DNA of 45,977 nt, from contig SXSU01000040.1 of the NCBI GenBank assembly GCA_005793345.1, positions 1-45,977 on the forward strand. Reading direction: 5' to 3'. The stretch's first letter is position 1; each line of letters begins with the position of its first letter. The stretch comes from Bdellovibrionales bacterium (GTDB lineage Bacteria > Bdellovibrionota > Bdellovibrionia > Bdellovibrionales > Bdellovibrionaceae). Made by a program: the position numbers and the translations under genes. Shown in pieces: positions 1 to 9,460 of the stretch. The notes under the pieces are model-generated. The model worked only from the letters and a program-made list of their open reading frames with translations, did not search any database and was not told the origin of the DNA.

Positions 1-966
1 AATTGGTGCCATTTTAAAAATTCTCTTGCCTGTCAGCTTAAAGGAAATCACTTGAGTTATTACTGATAAAGCTTCAACAACAAAAACTCCACCCAAAATT
101 AACATTAATATTTCATTATGAGTTAGTACAGCCATTATACCAAGAAATCCACCTAAGCTTAAACTACCCACATCACCCATAAAAACTTGCGCAGGGTAAG
201 CATTAAACCATAAAAATCCCAAGCCTGCTGCAATTATTGTAGCAGCAACTGGAACTAACTCACCTAAGCCATTTAAAAATGGAATTTGCAAATACTGCGC
301 AATATGTGAATGTCCACTTAAATATGACATCACACCTAAAGTGCCAGCGGCAATAATGACAGGAACAATAGCCAATCCATCTAGTCCATCTGTAAGATTA
401 ACAGCATTAGCAGTTCCAACAATAACTAATGATCCAAACAAGACATAAAAATAACCAAGATCCATAACAGCTTCCTTTAAAAAAGGAACTCTGAGCTCTG
501 TTGAAAAATTAAATTTATAAATTAAAAACCAAATCACAAAACCTGAAATTAGAAATTCACCAATAAGACGTATTTTTCCAGACAACCCTTTGGTATTCTT
601 TTTACTCACTTTTAAATAGTCATCTGTATATCCAATTAATCCAAATCCCCAAGTGATTATTAAAACACCCCACACTAGTGGATTAAAAATATCCACCCAC
701 ATTAAGCATGGAATCAATGTCCCCAATAAAATTAAGCCACCTCCCATTGTGGGAGTGCCTTGCTTTTTCTTGTGTGATTGAGGTCCGTCATCTCTGACCT
801 GCTGTCGCAACTGTCTTCCTTTTAATTTTTCGATAAAGTGTGGTCCCCACCACCAGCAAACAAAAAATGCTGTGAAAAAAGAAATAAATGTTCGAAAAGT
901 TATGTAATGAAAAATATTAAACGGTGAATATTGATCCCTTAGAGAGTATAACCACTGATATAGCAT
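1..966 (-). CDS. mraY: Phospho-N-acetylmuramoyl-pentapeptide transferase, 5' part (truncated by window edge)
   Basis: Translating the minus strand from the ATG at 966 gives an open frame of 322 codons that is still open at base 1. MraY transfers phospho-MurNAc-pentapeptide from UDP to undecaprenyl phosphate, making lipid I at the inner face of the cytoplasmic membrane. Seen: several hydrophobic membrane segments, the family signature [17 protein letters not shown] (about residues 60-76), the catalytic Asp pair in GYTDDYLK (residues 115-116), [12 protein letters not shown], and MAPI at the very edge, where the family continues with a His-rich loop. About 40 C-terminal residues are missing because the window ends, not because the gene is broken. 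It probably belongs to a division and cell-wall cluster lying to the left. It is transcribed divergently from the peptidase gene at 1216. Confidence 0.96.
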   Translation of the reverse strand, partial: MLYQWLYSLRDQYSPFNIFHYITFRTFISFFTAFFVCWWWGPHFIEKLKGRQLRQQVRDDGPQSHKKKQGTPTMGGGLILLGTLIPCLMWVDIFNPLVWGVLIITWGFGLIGYTDDYLKVSKKNTKGLSGKIRLIGEFLISGFVIWFLIYKFNFSTELRVPFLKEAVMDLGYFYVLFGSLVIVGTANAVNLTDGLDGLAIVPVIIAAGTLGVMSYLSGHSHIAQYLQIPFLNGLGELVPVAATIIAAGLGFLWFNAYPAQVFMGDVGSLSLGGFLGIMAVLTHNEILMLILGGVFVVEALSVITQVISFKLTGKRIFKMAPI

Positions 967-1126
967 TAAAATTGCCCCCACAAACCCATTGCACTTTAGC
1001 TTGAAATAAATTACTAGTTTATTGAATTTCGTCTTGTTAAAGTAATATGATTATTCAAACTAAAATTTGTATAATTCATACTTAACACAAACATGTTATG
1101 AAAGTCCAGAGAAAAGTTATAACTAT

Positions 1127-1155
1127 TTGAAATTACATAACTATTTTAAAATAAT
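1127..1155 (+). promoter_or_regulatory. Possible sigma-70 promoter for the peptidase gene
   Basis: TTGAAA at 1127-1132 and AATAAT at 1150-1155 are separated by 17 bases and lie about 60 bases before the start codon. The surrounding DNA is very AT-rich, so a match of this quality can arise by chance. No operator-like dyad was noticed. Confidence 0.3.
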
Positions 1156-1215
1156 TTTATTAAATTTCAAATCTTTATTTATTGAATCTTTAAATGTCAT
1201 CAGGGAGCTTTAGAA

Positions 1216-4158
1216 ATGAACATGAAAAGAAAAATTTTAATCACGTTGTCGACTATTTTTTTATCTTTAATATTTTTTTTAGTATTAGGATTTATTGATA
1301 ATAAAAATATTTTCTCTGTAGCAAAAAATAGTTTCCAAACTTCGCCCCCTTCGAATAACTCATCAAATATAATTTCGAATCCATTCATCAAAAATCCACA
1401 TCAAATAACTTTTGTTGGTCCAAGGGCCGGAGAAGGTTATTTTAGTGCTGATGGTGAAGAGCTTATTTTTCAAAGTGAAAGATTTGAACAAAATCCATTT
1501 TATCAAATTTATTTAATGAATTTAAAAACTGGAAAAACCACTTTAATCTCTACAGGTAAAGGTCAGACAACATGTTCTTGGTTATCGCCCCATAAAGATA
1601 AAGCTTTATTTTCATCTACCCATCTTGATCCAAATAATGAAGTAAAGGTTAAAAATGAGTTAGAGACTCGTAAGCAGTCTGCTCATAAGTACTCTTGGAG
1701 CTTTGATGATAATTACGATATTTTTGTCAAAGATTTAAAAACTCAAAAATTCACCCGACTCACAACCGAACTTGGTTATGATGCTGAGGGTTCTTTTTCT
1801 CCAGATGGTAAACAAATTGTTTTTGCTTCAAACCGTAAAGGTTACAGCGAAAAGTTAAGTGATGAAGATCAAAAAATTTTCACACAAGATCAGTCTTATA
1901 TGATGGATATTTACATTATGAACGCTGATGGCACTAATGTTCGACAGCTAACTACGGCAAAAGGTTATGATGGCGGCCCTTTTTTTAGTGCTGATGGTAA
2001 AAAAATAACTTGGAGAAGATTTACTCCTGATGGAAGATCCGCTGAAGTCAATGTTATGAATATAGATGGCTCCAATCAAATGCCAGTTACACAGCTAAAG
2101 TCTATGTCTTGGGCTCCTTATTTTCATCCATCAGGAAAATATATTATCTTTACAACTAACCTACATGGATACTCAAACTTTGAGTTGTACATTGTTGACG
2201 CCGAAGGAAAACATGAGCCTGTTCGTGTTACTAACGAAGATGGATTTGACGGCCTCCCAGTATTTTCACCAAATGGCAATCAACTTTCATGGACAAAGAA
2301 AAACGCAAAAGGTGAATCTCAAATTTATTTAGCTGATTGGAACCACGAATCTGCTCTTAAGGCACTTGATATTCAAGAACCTGTAAAACTAAATGTTTCT
2401 GATTTGAGTTCAAATATCACATCTGATGATTTGAAAAAAAATATTTTTTACTTGGCCTCTAAAACATTTCAAGGCCGAGCAACTGGCAGTGATGAAGAAT
2501 TAATCTATACAAAGAAGTTTGCGGAACTATACAAAGCATGGGGTTTCAAGCCAGCCCCTCTAGCTGTAAACTTTATCAATGAGTTTGAGTTTTTGGCTGA
2601 TGTAAAATTAGGATCAAATAATGAACTCATCATTAATAATAAACCCTACACAATTGGCACTGATTGGAATCCAGTCTCATTCTCACAATCTGGAGATACT
2701 TCAAAAGGCTCGTTGGTATTTGCGGGATATGGTATGTTTGCCCCTGCCACTGAAAAATTTCCCGAATATAACTCCTACAAAGGCTTAGAAGTTAAAGACA
2801 AATGGGTCATGGTATTTCGTGATATACCAAATGATATTGAAGGTGAATTTAGATATCATTTGAATTTTTATTCAAGAATTCAGCACAAAGTTACTGTCGC
2901 AAAAAACCTTGGCGCAAAAGGTTTGATTTTAATTTCTGGCCCAAGAAGTGCCTACAAGCAAAAGCTACCAAAGTTTCAATTTGAAGGTGGCTTGTCTGAC
3001 ACAAGTATGGCTGTACTAAATCTCAATGACCCAGTAGTTGATAAACTTTTAACTGACTCTGGCTATTCTACATTAGAAGCTCTACAAAAAAAATTAGATG
3101 ATGGCTCATTTCAAGAGGGTTTAGATCTATCAAAAGTCACCGTGCAGGCTAAAATAGATATTACACCCCTCAGAAAACATGGACATAATGCTATCGCCTA
3201 TCTCTCTGTACCAAATGCAAAAGAGACTATCGTAATTGGTGCTCACGGCGATCATTTAGGTTTAGGACTCCCTGGTGTTTCACTTGCTACAAGTGATATG
3301 AAAGATCGCATTCACTATGGTGCCGATGATAACGCCAGCGGCGTGAGTGCCGTTTTAGAATTAGCACACTATTTTTCAAAAAATAGAGGGCAGTTAAAGA
3401 CAAATTTAATTTTTGCAATTTGGTCTGGAGAAGAGCTTGGAAACTTGGGCTCAAAAAATTATTTAGATCAGCTAAAAAAATCTAAATTACATAATCTAAA
3501 ATTTAAAGCTTATATAAATTTAGATATGGTCGGCAGATTAAAAGAAAATTTATACACTCAAGGTTTAGGATCAAGTCTTGAATGGAGAACAATCATTGAA
3601 GGATTATCTTTAAACACTCCATTTAGTATTGTTCCACAAGATGATCCTTATTTACCAACAGATGCTATGAGCTTCTATGTTGAATCTAAAATTCCAGTTA
3701 TAAGTTTATTTACAGGTTCACATATGGAATATCACACACCCCTTGATACTCCTGAAAAAATTAATTTTGATGGCCTAGTTAAGGTTACTGATTTTACAAA
3801 AAATTTGATTACAAAAGTATCTGGCATTAACTCATTACCATTTAAGGAAATAGAAAGTTCAAATAATAAAAATTTAGAAGGAAGAAAATTTAAAATTTAT
3901 TTAGGAACTATTCCTGACTATGCCCAAGATGGTGTTAAGGGCGTAAAAATATCAGGTACTTCAAAAAACAGCCCTGCAGAAAAAGCAGGACTAATTGCAA
4001 ATGATATCATTTTACAATTGGCAGAACAAAAAATTGAAAACTTATATGACTTCACTTTTGCCCTGCAGGTGATTAAACCAAACAAAGAAACAACAATCAA
4101 AGTTCAACGGGATGACAAAGTTGTAGAATTAAAAATCACCCCAGGAATAAAAGAGTAG
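1216..4158 (+). CDS. Secreted TolB-like propeller / M28 aminopeptidase / PDZ protein
   Basis: A 980-residue exported protein. The N-terminus has a short basic region and a hydrophobic segment (about residues 5-27), a signal peptide or membrane anchor. Residues about 55-390 carry repeated FSPDGKQIVFASNR-type blocks, the TolB/PD40 beta-propeller pattern. A protease-associated-like region follows, then an M28 zinc peptidase domain with AHGDHLG (about 677), GADDNASG (about 702), SGEELGNLGS (about 737), NLDMVGR (about 768) and HTPLDTPE (about 840), which supply the expected metal and catalytic residues. Residues about 904-980 form a PDZ domain (SPAEKAGL). Family knowledge: M28 enzymes release N-terminal amino acids. 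Inference: a periplasmic or secreted aminopeptidase for nutrient peptides, with the propeller holding substrate. The start is set by GGGAG at 1203-1207. All expected metal ligands appear intact. Confidence 0.9.
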   Translation: MNMKRKILITLSTIFLSLIFFLVLGFIDNKNIFSVAKNSFQTSPPSNNSSNIISNPFIKNPHQITFVGPRAGEGYFSADGEELIFQSERFEQNPFYQIYLMNLKTGKTTLISTGKGQTTCSWLSPHKDKALFSSTHLDPNNEVKVKNELETRKQSAHKYSWSFDDNYDIFVKDLKTQKFTRLTTELGYDAEGSFSPDGKQIVFASNRKGYSEKLSDEDQKIFTQDQSYMMDIYIMNADGTNVRQLTTAKGYDGGPFFSADGKKITWRRFTPDGRSAEVNVMNIDGSNQMPVTQLKSMSWAPYFHPSGKYIIFTTNLHGYSNFELYIVDAEGKHEPVRVTNEDGFDGLPVFSPNGNQLSWTKKNAKGESQIYLADWNHESALKALDIQEPVKLNVSDLSSNITSDDLKKNIFYLASKTFQGRATGSDEELIYTKKFAELYKAWGFKPAPLAVNFINEFEFLADVKLGSNNELIINNKPYTIGTDWNPVSFSQSGDTSKGSLVFAGYGMFAPATEKFPEYNSYKGLEVKDKWVMVFRDIPNDIEGEFRYHLNFYSRIQHKVTVAKNLGAKGLILISGPRSAYKQKLPKFQFEGGLSDTSMAVLNLNDPVVDKLLTDSGYSTLEALQKKLDDGSFQEGLDLSKVTVQAKIDITPLRKHGHNAIAYLSVPNAKETIVIGAHGDHLGLGLPGVSLATSDMKDRIHYGADDNASGVSAVLELAHYFSKNRGQLKTNLIFAIWSGEELGNLGSKNYLDQLKKSKLHNLKFKAYINLDMVGRLKENLYTQGLGSSLEWRTIIEGLSLNTPFSIVPQDDPYLPTDAMSFYVESKIPVISLFTGSHMEYHTPLDTPEKINFDGLVKVTDFTKNLITKVSGINSLPFKEIESSNNKNLEGRKFKIYLGTIPDYAQDGVKGVKISGTSKNSPAEKAGLIANDIILQLAEQKIENLYDFTFALQVIKPNKETTIKVQRDDKVVELKITPGIKE

Positions 4159-4182
4159 AATTATCTGCGCATTTAATTTTAG

Positions 4183-4302
4183 TTAGTTGGTGTGTTTGAA
4201 TCTGGAGATCTTTTTGAACATTTTGTTATCTCTGAAATCAGAGCATACAATTCATATAAAAATAAAAAGTTTGAAATGATGTTCTGGCGCACAACAACTT
4301 AA
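4183..4302 (+). pseudogene. Decayed fragment of a DUF4143-type ATPase
   Basis: Frame 4183-4299 reads about 39 residues including SGDLFEHFVISEIRAY and FEMMFWRTTT, then a stop at 4300, after which the same frame continues VEVIP. This matches the pattern seen near the C-terminus of AAA ATPases with a DUF4143 domain (G.LFE.FV..E....., then FWRT...EVDF). There is no start codon, no ribosome binding site and no N-terminal ATPase domain upstream, so this is read as a short remnant of a lost gene rather than a small protein. The match is from memory of the family, and the fragment is short. Confidence 0.5.
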
Positions 4303-4358
4303 GTTGAAGTTATTCCAATCTTCACCTTCCTTCAAATGTTGTGGAATGAAGAAATTTT

Positions 4359-6779
4359 TTAATATATTTTCAATCTAATTTGAGTGTTTTTAAATTGGCC
4401 TTGAGCTATCTTACAAATAGGTATTTGAGTTAAGCTAAAAGATTTTAAATCTGAACCTACCTCAGGAGAAAAAAAACAATCTTCTAATGGTTCACAAATT
4501 CCATTTTCGTTACCCACATTATCACCTATTATTTCAAGCGCATTTCTCAAAAAAGGTTCACGACCTACTGGTGCATTAAAATTGTTTTGCAAAGCCTCGC
4601 AAAGTTGAGCCCCCTCCTTGTTTGAAAAACTAGGCTGCAAATTATTAATTCTACCTGTTAAACATAAATCATTTGGAATAATTGGTTCTACTTGGTTAGA
4701 TAGAATATTACAATTGTTGATAAGACCTGAAATATTAAATTCTCCTAGGTACTGCAAATTAGATTGACCTAACAGAGAGCCTTGAACTCCTACTGCATAA
4801 TTTGTTGAATTTAAAACTTTAAGATCTGCAAAAATGCTGTTAATGATCCTATCAATATTTAATCCAACATTATTATCAGATAAATCGGATTTAAATATTA
4901 AATTATTTTCACTAAAATCTAAATCTAAGTGCAAGCCAGTTGAGTTAAGTTTAGAAGTTAAAGCACTAATATTCAAATCAACTACAGCACGCATTTTTAA
5001 AGCTGTAAAATCGGTTTTTTGAATATTTATATTTTGCATTACAACTCCACGATCTGAAACTTCAAAATCAACTGCATTTAAAGAATGATCATGTAAATTC
5101 AAATTTTTTAATAATGTTTGATTGCTATATCCTGCAGAATAGATTCCATAGCGATTATTATTAAATTCACTATCGCTAACAATTGTATTTTCAGCTTTAT
5201 ACATAAACAAACCATAACCAGGTGTTCCCAATATCACTCCTGAATGGTGAAGGTGTGAGTTTCGTATATTAATCCAATTCGTCTGCAGCAAATTTATGAG
5301 TGCTCCACCTTCTATTGACATGCCATCAATTTCTAATTCAAGCCATTGAAATTTGCTGTTTTTAGATAATATCACACTTGGAGAGTCCCAAAAATTACTG
5401 CACGAATTATCCAAGCATGGGATTGGGTTAGGAGCAAAAAGTTTATTTAACCCTAATGATACAATTGAAATTCCATCAGATTTATCTATTAAAATACCTT
5501 GTGATGTATAACTTTCATTTAAAATATAGACTGTCTTTGATGAATCATTTTTAATTTCAACTTTTGATAATTTGCTATTGGGCAATTCTTTAACTGAATT
5601 ATCCCACCATTTTTCTGAAATTGATTCATATATAATTTCATCATCTGTTTTGAGGTATGTCGAAAAAAAATTTACATTTATGTTTTCATCATTAACTGGA
5701 AGTTTGTAAATTTTAATTGAGTTTGATTTCCATTCAAATGGCTCAATTAAATCTTGCAATCCTTTGCTTTGTTTTAAACCAGTCGTTTCAAAAATAGCTT
5801 CACCAGTATTATCTTCACATTTCCAATCAAAAACTTTTAACTTATCTTCTATTACAAGTGGTTTACAATTAGGTTCACTAGTTGCAACTCTCAGTTTTTC
5901 ACCAGAATGAATACATTCTGAAAGTTTTTGTTCGGCACCTAAGCAGGAATCATACGGTTCTGAATTTTTAACATGATCTGACCATTGGCCATTATTGGGA
6001 TATTTTTTTTGTACAACTCCCAAAAGTTTTCCGGTCGCAATTCTGCAATTCAAATTCACTTTTTTGTTAATTCCATCTATGATGCCTTCATATTTTGCAG
6101 GAAAAAACCACCACGCTAAGGGAGCAGGCTGAGATCTGTCTATTGTTAATTGAAAACCTTTGCCCTTATACTCAAAACTACTTTTTGAAATATTTCGAGT
6201 ATGAACTAAATAATAATTCGAAACATAAGGTTTATATTGTTCATCTGGATAATAAAATTGATAATAAGCAGTTCCAGTATCATTTCTAAATTCGATTGAA
6301 ATATCAAATTTTTCACTTGAGTCAATTTCTGGCTTACACCATGCCTCTTTGTAATTCTGCGTGTTTAAACTCCAATTTTCTTTCTCAAATTCATAAATTC
6401 TTTCCCTAAATCCCAACAGTTCTAAATTATAATTAGATTGATCAAAATTATCTAAAGTTTGAATATGGCTTCCGCATTTATCATTTCTATTCTCAGTTAG
6501 TTCAACTAATTCGTTATTGTAAATTTTAATTGTAGACTGTGGAGCTTCCCTTCCTTCACACTTAAAGTTTGGAACAATATGATTGTAGACCAATATTTTA
6601 CCATCATATCCTCCTCCATTACCTCCTATTGATTGAGCCATAGGTTTTTTAGTATTAATAATATTAAGCTGAGATGCATATTCACAGTTTTGAAAAATCA
6701 AAACCAAAAGCATCAAACAAGAAATGTATAAATATTTTATGTATGAGAATCTTTTTTTCATCTTATTATAATTTAACAT
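4359..6779 (-). CDS. Large secreted lipoprotein with right-handed beta-helix
   Basis: An 806-residue protein with a basic N-terminus, a hydrophobic stretch and the lipobox-like sequence LIFQNC, giving a lipidated Cys32. A start at Met7 (6761) would give a more usual signal peptide (Cys26). Neither start has a clear Shine-Dalgarno, so the choice is open. The first half is Cys- and Trp-containing and not recognised. Residues about 470-720 carry short repeating strands (for example NNRYGIYSAGY, DNNVGLNIDR) typical of parallel beta-helix (PbH1-type) repeats, a fold used by polysaccharide-binding or -degrading and adhesion proteins. No catalytic residues could be assigned. It is probably outer-membrane anchored. 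It stands alone, head to head with the membrane protein gene at 7062. Confidence 0.8.
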   Translation of the reverse strand: MLNYNKMKKRFSYIKYLYISCLMLLVLIFQNCEYASQLNIINTKKPMAQSIGGNGGGYDGKILVYNHIVPNFKCEGREAPQSTIKIYNNELVELTENRNDKCGSHIQTLDNFDQSNYNLELLGFRERIYEFEKENWSLNTQNYKEAWCKPEIDSSEKFDISIEFRNDTGTAYYQFYYPDEQYKPYVSNYYLVHTRNISKSSFEYKGKGFQLTIDRSQPAPLAWWFFPAKYEGIIDGINKKVNLNCRIATGKLLGVVQKKYPNNGQWSDHVKNSEPYDSCLGAEQKLSECIHSGEKLRVATSEPNCKPLVIEDKLKVFDWKCEDNTGEAIFETTGLKQSKGLQDLIEPFEWKSNSIKIYKLPVNDENINVNFFSTYLKTDDEIIYESISEKWWDNSVKELPNSKLSKVEIKNDSSKTVYILNESYTSQGILIDKSDGISIVSLGLNKLFAPNPIPCLDNSCSNFWDSPSVILSKNSKFQWLELEIDGMSIEGGALINLLQTNWINIRNSHLHHSGVILGTPGYGLFMYKAENTIVSDSEFNNNRYGIYSAGYSNQTLLKNLNLHDHSLNAVDFEVSDRGVVMQNINIQKTDFTALKMRAVVDLNISALTSKLNSTGLHLDLDFSENNLIFKSDLSDNNVGLNIDRIINSIFADLKVLNSTNYAVGVQGSLLGQSNLQYLGEFNISGLINNCNILSNQVEPIIPNDLCLTGRINNLQPSFSNKEGAQLCEALQNNFNAPVGREPFLRNALEIIGDNVGNENGICEPLEDCFFSPEVGSDLKSFSLTQIPICKIAQGQFKNTQIRLKIY

Positions 6780-7061
6780 ATGAATATGTTATTCGCGAAT
6801 TTAAATTGCATTTAATATTGGAAATTCTCAAAATGATTAAAATTATTTTCTTTATTTTCTAAATTCTAAAGTTGAAACAAATTGAAAAGTTTTGGTGATT
6901 GATCAAATGTCATTAATGCTTCTTTTTGAGAAAATACCTTAAAATATTAAAAAAAAAACGATTTTCAACTTTCCGGGACAAATGTTGTTTCTTTTAATAA
7001 AGGAATTTTTAACTAAGATAAAAGTATAAATATATTTTTAGTCTTTATAAAAGGAGAATTT

Positions 7062-7703
7062 ATGTTTTGGGTTTTACAATTTTTAATTTCAATAGCTATA
7101 ATTATTTTCATTCCAAATACAATATTGAGGACATTAATTTTATTAGTACTTTGGCATATCACTTTTAATTACAAAAATAAATTAACCAAAAGGGATTATC
7201 AGTTTTTTGGACTTTTTTCATTAATTTTTACATTATCAAATTATGGGGCTCTTAAAAATTTAGTTTTTCAATTCACACATCAAGATATTTTATTAATGCC
7301 ATATAATGAAATTTTTATGTGGGGATTTTATTGTCTTAATAGTTATAAATTAATAGGCAAGATCGATGTCCGAAACAAATTGAAAATTCCAGTAATTGCA
7401 TTAACAGTATTATTTGCAATTTCATTTAGTGCTATTAAAAGTGAAATTTTACTTACATTAGTTGGATTAGTAATATTAATGCTTGCTTTAATTTTACTAC
7501 ATAATGAAAGAAAAACATATTACTTTATTTTCTATTTTGCATTTATGGGTTTGGTAGTAGAGATTTATGGTGTCCATTTAAATTTCTGGGTATATCCAAA
7601 TACCAGCTATTTTAATTGGCCTCTTTGGGGGCCTCTAATGTGGATGAATATTGGATGGATTATGAGTCAAATGAGTTCATTCTTTTATGAAAATTCAAAC
7701 TAA
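7062..7703 (+). CDS. Polytopic inner-membrane protein, unknown function
   Basis: 213 residues, mostly hydrophobic, with about six to seven predicted membrane segments separated by short charged loops (KNKLTKRDY, KIDVRNKLK, HNERKTYY). The C-terminal part is rich in aromatic residues (VEIYGVHLNFWVYP, WGPLMWMNIGWIM), which may form a substrate or lipid pocket. I do not recognise the family with certainty. The start ATG is supported by AAAAGGAG at about 7050-7057. It is flanked by AT-rich intergenic DNA and appears to be a single-gene unit. The function remains open. Confidence 0.75.
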   Translation: MFWVLQFLISIAIIIFIPNTILRTLILLVLWHITFNYKNKLTKRDYQFFGLFSLIFTLSNYGALKNLVFQFTHQDILLMPYNEIFMWGFYCLNSYKLIGKIDVRNKLKIPVIALTVLFAISFSAIKSEILLTLVGLVILMLALILLHNERKTYYFIFYFAFMGLVVEIYGVHLNFWVYPNTSYFNWPLWGPLMWMNIGWIMSQMSSFFYENSN

Positions 7704-7758
7704 AGCTTTCATTTTAAAATAAAAAGATAGATGATAATTTAAATTAAGATTTTATGTT

Positions 7759-7792
7759 ATTATGAAAATACAAACTTTAGTTTCGATTTTCA
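7759..7792. repeat. Long AT-rich inverted repeat (hairpin)
   Basis: TTATGAAAAT (7759-7768) and ATTTTCATAA (7785-7794 region) are exact inverted repeats around an approximately 16-base loop, just after the membrane-protein gene and immediately before the dispersed hairpin repeat at 7797. It may help end transcription of the upstream gene, but there is no U-run. Confidence 0.45.
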
Positions 7793-7796
7793 TAAT

Positions 7797-7837
7797 ACGG
7801 GGTGATTCAAAAATCACCCCAAACAAACAGGAAAATA
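7797..7837 (+). repeat. Dispersed hairpin repeat, copy 1
   Basis: The element begins ACGGGGTGATT, has a perfect 9-bp stem (GGGGTGATT / AATCACCCC, loop CAAA), and ends AAACAAACAGGAAAAT. A second copy with the same boundaries lies at 27550-27587, 20 kb away. The loop and the base after the stem differ while pairing is kept. There is no poly-U tail. It lies 30 bases before the methyltransferase start. Confidence 0.75.
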
Positions 7838-7866
7838 AATTTTAAAAACTTATTAAAGGAAGACTG

Positions 7867-8724
7867 ATGAAACCTAATATTTTACAACTAATTTTATTAG
7901 AATCATTTTCAAATAAAAATATTCCAAGAATTCCAGAACCAATGATAATGTCTGATTTGGAAAACGCTAAGTCATTTGACGAAGCCGGAGATATATACGG
8001 AGCTTTAGTACCAATATATTTATTTGCTGCAGAAAAAATAAGTCAAATGACTCCTTATTCTGGAACAGTATTAGACCTCGGAAGCGGCTCTGGACAATTT
8101 ATTTTTCTATTAAAAAAACTTAGACCTGACTTAAAAATTATTTGTATCGAACTCTCAAGTGAGATGATCAATATTGCCATAAGTAAGCTTAGTACAAATG
8201 AGGATATTACAAACAAAGAAGAGATTAAATTTATTAATTCAGATATGACACAACTTCAAAATATTGAATATTTAAAAAATACTAAAATAGATACAATTTC
8301 ATCCATTTTTTCAATTCACCACTTACCAAATGAACTTTTTTTAGAAAAATTGTTTGAAGAAATATCTTTTTTTATTAAAAGAGATGATTCAAAAGTTTTT
8401 ATTTTTGATCACGCAAGACCATTCTCAAAAAAAACACCTGATATTTTTCCAAAAATATTCACATCAAATCTATCTCTAATATTTCAAAACGATTCGAAGA
8501 ATTCATTAATAGCTGCTTTTACTATTGATGAAATTTTATCAAAAATTAAAAAATTTAAACTTTCTATAACTAAAGCAAAAAGATCAAAATTAATTCCCCT
8601 ATATCAGTATTTTATTTTAAATAATGAAAATGCTAAGGTGAATTTCAGTAAATTAAATAAAAAAATTGCTTTATCTTTTGTTACTAGAACTCAATATTTT
8701 CAACTTAGGGGTTTGTTCCTATAA
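7867..8724 (+). CDS. Class I SAM-dependent methyltransferase
   Basis: 285 residues with a Rossmann-type methyltransferase core: motif I VLDLGSGSGQ (residues 68-77, SAM glycine loop), an acidic residue ending strand 2 in CIELS, INSDMTQL for the third motif and a strand-4 region SSIFSIHHLP. The N-terminal 60 residues (FDEAGDIYGALVPIY) form a helical lid. The C-terminal third is Lys-rich and not diagnostic. The substrate cannot be told from sequence: small-molecule, lipid or protein methylation are all possible. The ATG at 7867 has AAAGGAAGA a few bases before. No partner gene is close on the same strand. Confidence 0.82.
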   Translation: MKPNILQLILLESFSNKNIPRIPEPMIMSDLENAKSFDEAGDIYGALVPIYLFAAEKISQMTPYSGTVLDLGSGSGQFIFLLKKLRPDLKIICIELSSEMINIAISKLSTNEDITNKEEIKFINSDMTQLQNIEYLKNTKIDTISSIFSIHHLPNELFLEKLFEEISFFIKRDDSKVFIFDHARPFSKKTPDIFPKIFTSNLSLIFQNDSKNSLIAAFTIDEILSKIKKFKLSITKAKRSKLIPLYQYFILNNENAKVNFSKLNKKIALSFVTRTQYFQLRGLFL

Positions 8725-8761
8725 TCACTAGCAGTTTCATAATTCAGGGCGATTTTCAATC

Positions 8762-9445
8762 TCATTGTATTAAATTATTGATATAATCCCCTACACTCTT
8801 GATTATATTCATTGGTATTTCATGGCCACCAGAAAAATTTACTAATCGACCTTTCATTCCATTTTGTGTTAATGCTGTTTCAAGTTTTCGCGCTCCTTTA
8901 ATAGATAATACTGGATCATTATCTCCATGGGACATAAAAAACAATTGCCCCTTTCGGCTTTGCACAAGAGGCTTCCACTTGTCTAAGTGAAGAGCGTTTC
9001 CTGATAATACAATTAATCCTTTTGGGCTCTCTGGTGCATTCAAGTAAAGTTCAGTTGCTAGCATTGCTCCCTGACTAAAGCCTCCTATGATAATTTGACT
9101 CCATGGGATCTTTAGTTGCTCAATCATTTTCGATGTTTTTTCAACTGCTTTATCTAGACCAACCGGAGTTTTATCAGACAAGTCTCTAATCCCGCCAGAT
9201 TGGGCCAACTCTTGCAGTTCCAGCATATTGACATTCCACCAAGCTCTTCCAGTCCAGCCAGGACCAATAGGTACTTCTAAAAAACCATCTGGAAATAACC
9301 AGTTTACTTTTTTTTGAACAGGTATAACTTCACTCAATGAAAATAAATCTTCTGCATTTGCTCCATATCCATGAAATAGAATAATCCATGGAGCGTTATC
9401 ATCATTATTAACCTCTAAACATTTAATTGTTCCAAGTTGTCGCAT
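8762..9445 (-). CDS. Alpha/beta hydrolase, phospholipase/carboxylesterase family (YpfH-like)
   Basis: 227 residues, the usual length for this esterase family. Seen: the oxyanion region ILFHGYGANAEDL (residues 22-34), the nucleophile elbow GGFSQGAM (Ser124), the acid in HGDNDPVL (Asp177) and the catalytic His in GGHEIP (His208), so the triad is complete. There is no signal peptide, so it should act in the cytoplasm on carboxyl esters, lysophospholipids or S-acyl groups. It starts 15 bases after the stop of the upstream acetyltransferase gene, with AGGAGA between them, so the two form an operon. Confidence 0.9.
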   Translation of the reverse strand: MRQLGTIKCLEVNNDDNAPWIILFHGYGANAEDLFSLSEVIPVQKKVNWLFPDGFLEVPIGPGWTGRAWWNVNMLELQELAQSGGIRDLSDKTPVGLDKAVEKTSKMIEQLKIPWSQIIIGGFSQGAMLATELYLNAPESPKGLIVLSGNALHLDKWKPLVQSRKGQLFFMSHGDNDPVLSIKGARKLETALTQNGMKGRLVNFSGGHEIPMNIIKSVGDYINNLIQ

Positions 9446-9460
9446 TAATATTTTCTCCTG

